Assembly: GCA_020746105.1 (NCBI GenBank)
Contig: CM036620.1
Coordinates: forward strand, 40,389,206 to 40,453,205
Direction: 5' to 3'
Length of the DNA: 64,000 bases
From: Trogon surrucura
Taxonomy: Eukaryota > Chordata > Aves > Trogoniformes > Trogonidae
Positions 61,268-64,000 of the stretch are shown one piece after another (the stretch's first letter is position 1; every line of letters starts with the position of its first letter). A program made the translations under genes and the position numbers. A model generated the notes under the pieces. It made no database searches. It saw only the letters and a list, made by a program, of their open reading frames with translations, and had not been told where the DNA came from.

Positions 61268-64000
61268 TCTACATGAAATAAGAAATACTTCAAAGTAAGT
61301 TTAACTGAGTTCAATGGGCAGGTGTATTGTTAATAAACTTGGAAGGGGAAATGAACAGAAATTTGCAGAGTTCAAACCATTCATGCAACTAAAACGAAGG
61401 TGTAAACAATGTGTAGTAGTTATTGAGGAAAATACCAGTGGTCATGAAGATAAAATTGCTCTCTAGAATTTTTTTCCAATAAACTGCTGCAGAGCAGCCC
61501 AAGAACACTAAAAAATGAGGACATTATGCAAATTGCATTTTCCATAAGTGTAGAAATTGTTATGTAGTTTTAACAGGAGGAAAACATAATCATAGAAGAA
61601 TCTGGAGTTCTGGTACAATGGTTGTTTGCCACCATGCTTATTTTGCACACAATACTAGATAGATTTTTTAAAAACAAATTCCATGAAAAAGGGCTGAAAT
61701 TAAAGTACTGACATATTGGGAATGTTCTAGAAAGCACTTGTAGCTCAAATATGTGGGAAAATTAAAGAAAATTAAAGACCATTATTTAAAGAATGATATA
61801 GATTAAATATCAAAGGTCTTCTAACATCATTGAAATACAACATAACATGATTTGCAATAGAAAAGACTGAAGGCTAAATGTTGTTATATGTTTTTGTGAT
61901 GGAAATTTCTTTATAAAACAGACTACCTGGGGTACCAATCGTCTGGACATAAGAGTAGAATGAAAATATCTACAGGCGCTATACTTTAAAAAGCAAATGA
62001 AGAATAACATAAAAGTGGAAAAAGAAATGTTTTCTCGTTGGATGTAAACAGTAAAAAAAATCTATCCAAATGACAATACTGATTTTGATTGCAGAATTTG
62101 GATGTCAAATAGGATGCTTGCATGCATTAATAAAACTCAAATTGCGGGCAGTTAGCCTCCATTTCCCTTCTGTGTGAAAGCATAGTTCTACTGGGTGATT
62201 TCCCATGATTTTACTGCCAGCATTTGTGGGTGTGATTATGGTGGGATGTTTGAAAGTAGATGCTTCTTGCCAGCCATGAATCTTACACTATCCATTCTGA
62301 GTGTAAAAAGGAAAAGTCGAGATCATAACCTCACACAGTGAAGTGTGCTTTCACATTGCAAAATGAATCACTTCTGAATGGTCCAGTGATTCCAGAAATT
62401 AAATTTCTGATTTCTGTACCCTGCTTGCCTGTCTTTTCAGCAGTCTACTGGGATAAGAACAAAGAATTAGAAATTTCTGTTGGATCTAGTCCTCCACTGT
62501 CACAGGTAAATGCATCATTTAATTCCTTTCATTGATGTTTTTTTAACTTTTTCTATCGCTGTTGCACTGTTTCACCCCTCTTATAAAATTGTTCCTTTGA
62601 GAATGAGAACGGCTAATCTGTTGGTTCTCTTGGCTGTTGTGGTAGGAGGTGATGTTCAGGACATAGTGTGTATGCACTGTGTGCTCTTCAGAACTTGGAG
62701 GGGAAGTTCGGCTCATGTACTTTTGCATTGGAACCTCAATTGCAAGACAAAATCAGTCAGGAGGTCTAAGCTGCTGTAAATAATGTAGATGCTCAATGAA
62801 GCTACATTAGTACTTCCTTTCAGTTACAAAGATTCACTCCTTCATTTTGAGACACATTTTTCATTTCACCATTAAGACCTCTTTTCTGTATTTGATTTCT
62901 CATTTTCCTGTGTATTAGTTATTCATAACCTTTATATTTCTGTGATTAGCACAGGCTATAACATTGTCTTTCTTTTTATCTTGCTCATTTTTACTCCAGC
63001 AGTGAAATCCCCACGGATCAGACTGAAGCAAATTCTTCATCCTGTAGTAGTTTACATAGCCCTTAATGTAGACATTGCCATTTTACAATTCGCTTAGTCT
63101 TTTCCTGTGTAGTGCATATAGTTTTTTCCTGTATTATGCAGATAGATGCAGATCATTTAGACCCCCTATATCCCCATACATTTATACACTTCTTCTGAAA
63201 CCAGGCACACTTTAAAAATAATTCAAATTCTTTATAGTAAGTTTAGGGTTGTTTGGGGTTTTTTCTTCCTTTTCTATTCGAGTAACTTAATTTTTCTGTT
63301 CTTATTATTCTCCAAGTTTTGCCTTTTCTTCCACAATTCAGTTTCACTTTTTTTCATGCATTAACTCTTAGTAGAATTCATGAGTTTGTCTGTTGAAACA
63401 AAATGAATTTGACGACTTCTTCCTCCTCCTCTTTTGCATTCATCACCACTCACAATTTGTAGAGCAAAATTGACTTCAAGACTCAAGTGTAAGTATATAT
63501 TGTATCAAAAGCAAAACCACTGATAAACATTAAAATTCCAAGGTGGTTTCTTTAAAATGATAGAGTAAAATATAAAACCTGTATGTAACAAGTATTGTAT
63601 ATAGAAATGTCACAGTAAAAATTCTGAGGAGCTTCATAATATCAAATGAGATGAAAGTGGTGAAATTCATTAGAAGTAAGGTAAAGAACATTAAGACTAG
63701 TAAAAAAAGATTTAGTTACTTTAATACGAATATGCTTGCTACTGTGCCTGCCAAGAGGACCAACTGTTTCAACCTTTTTCTGGAGCACACATGGCTAATC
63801 GCCAGGTCCACAGACTCTGATGAGAACATCTGGCTCACCAGAAGGTTGTGCTCCAAACGTAGCTAAATCCATGTCCAGAATAAAGTATGGGAATATGTGT
63901 ACCTGTGTAATTTTCTCCCAAGTGCACAGGTGTTTTACAAATATTGCCCTTACATCCCCACACAGTCGGGAAAGAAAAACTTAGATTTGTCATTTCCTCA
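61268..64000. other. AT-rich non-coding sequence, no confirmed gene
   Basis: No confirmed gene. One small segment at 62441-62505 has the form of an internal exon: a pyrimidine-rich tract then AG, a 65-base open stretch, then GTAAAT. No protein match is recognised. The remainder is AT-rich with short tracts. Confidence 0.5.

Noticed and set aside
1..64000. CRISPR arrays, operons, rRNA genes or viral gag/pol/env
   Set aside because: I saw no regularly spaced direct repeats, bacterial gene organisation, rRNA sequence or retroviral coding domains. The only reverse transcriptases are CR1 type.

Overview
The window looks like nuclear DNA from a bird. The evidence is a complete chicken-repeat-1 (CR1) LINE ending in the avian-type ATTCTATG 3' repeats, several older CR1 fragments, a tRNA-Ile-headed SINE with a CR1-like tail (as described from songbirds), and solo LTRs of avian endogenous retroviruses. 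The rest is AT-rich single-copy sequence. Other sauropsids also carry CR1, so 'bird' is probable rather than proven, and I cannot name the species. I recognise no host protein-coding gene. The window is best read as a gene desert or the inside of a very large intron.

Layout. 0-4.7 kb: a 5'-truncated young SINE copy (about 314-427) and a decayed CR1 (about 2855-3228). 4.71-9.21 kb: a full-length CR1 with a duplicated GC-box-containing 5' segment, an open ORF1 (5167-6234) and an open ORF2 (6237-9122) encoding endonuclease and reverse transcriptase, the two separated by two bases. 13.67-13.74 kb: a probable MIR-type relic. 15.69-16.65 kb: a solo-LTR-like element. 17.46-17.63 kb: a full SINE. 23.4-24.6 kb: two different solo LTRs, 27 bases apart. 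26.13-26.58 kb: a 448-bp Tc1/mariner-type non-autonomous element with near-perfect inverted repeats and a TA duplication. About 29-39 kb: unique sequence with blocks resembling conserved developmental enhancers. 39.93-40.05 kb: a compound trinucleotide microsatellite. 40.14-42.68 kb: an inverted copy of the 23.77-kb LTR directly followed by a 5'-truncated, frameshifted CR1. 42.7-64 kb: mostly unique AT-rich DNA with CR1 relics at 46.3 and 60.9 kb, a possible ancient repeat at 50.1 kb and an enhancer-like block at 51.3 kb.

How the parts relate. CR1 ORF2 supplies target-primed reverse transcription for CR1. The SINE, whose 3' end resembles CR1, probably uses the same machinery. The LTRs carry their own TATA, CCAAT and polyadenylation signals but no internal viral genes. 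No gene cluster, operon or CRISPR array is present. The most unusual items are the near-intact CR1 (with an ORF1 esterase that seems to have lost its Asp-x-x-His motif), its duplicated 5' end, the IR/DR-type Tc1 element, and the inverted LTR pair. I did not find a convincing new biological system.
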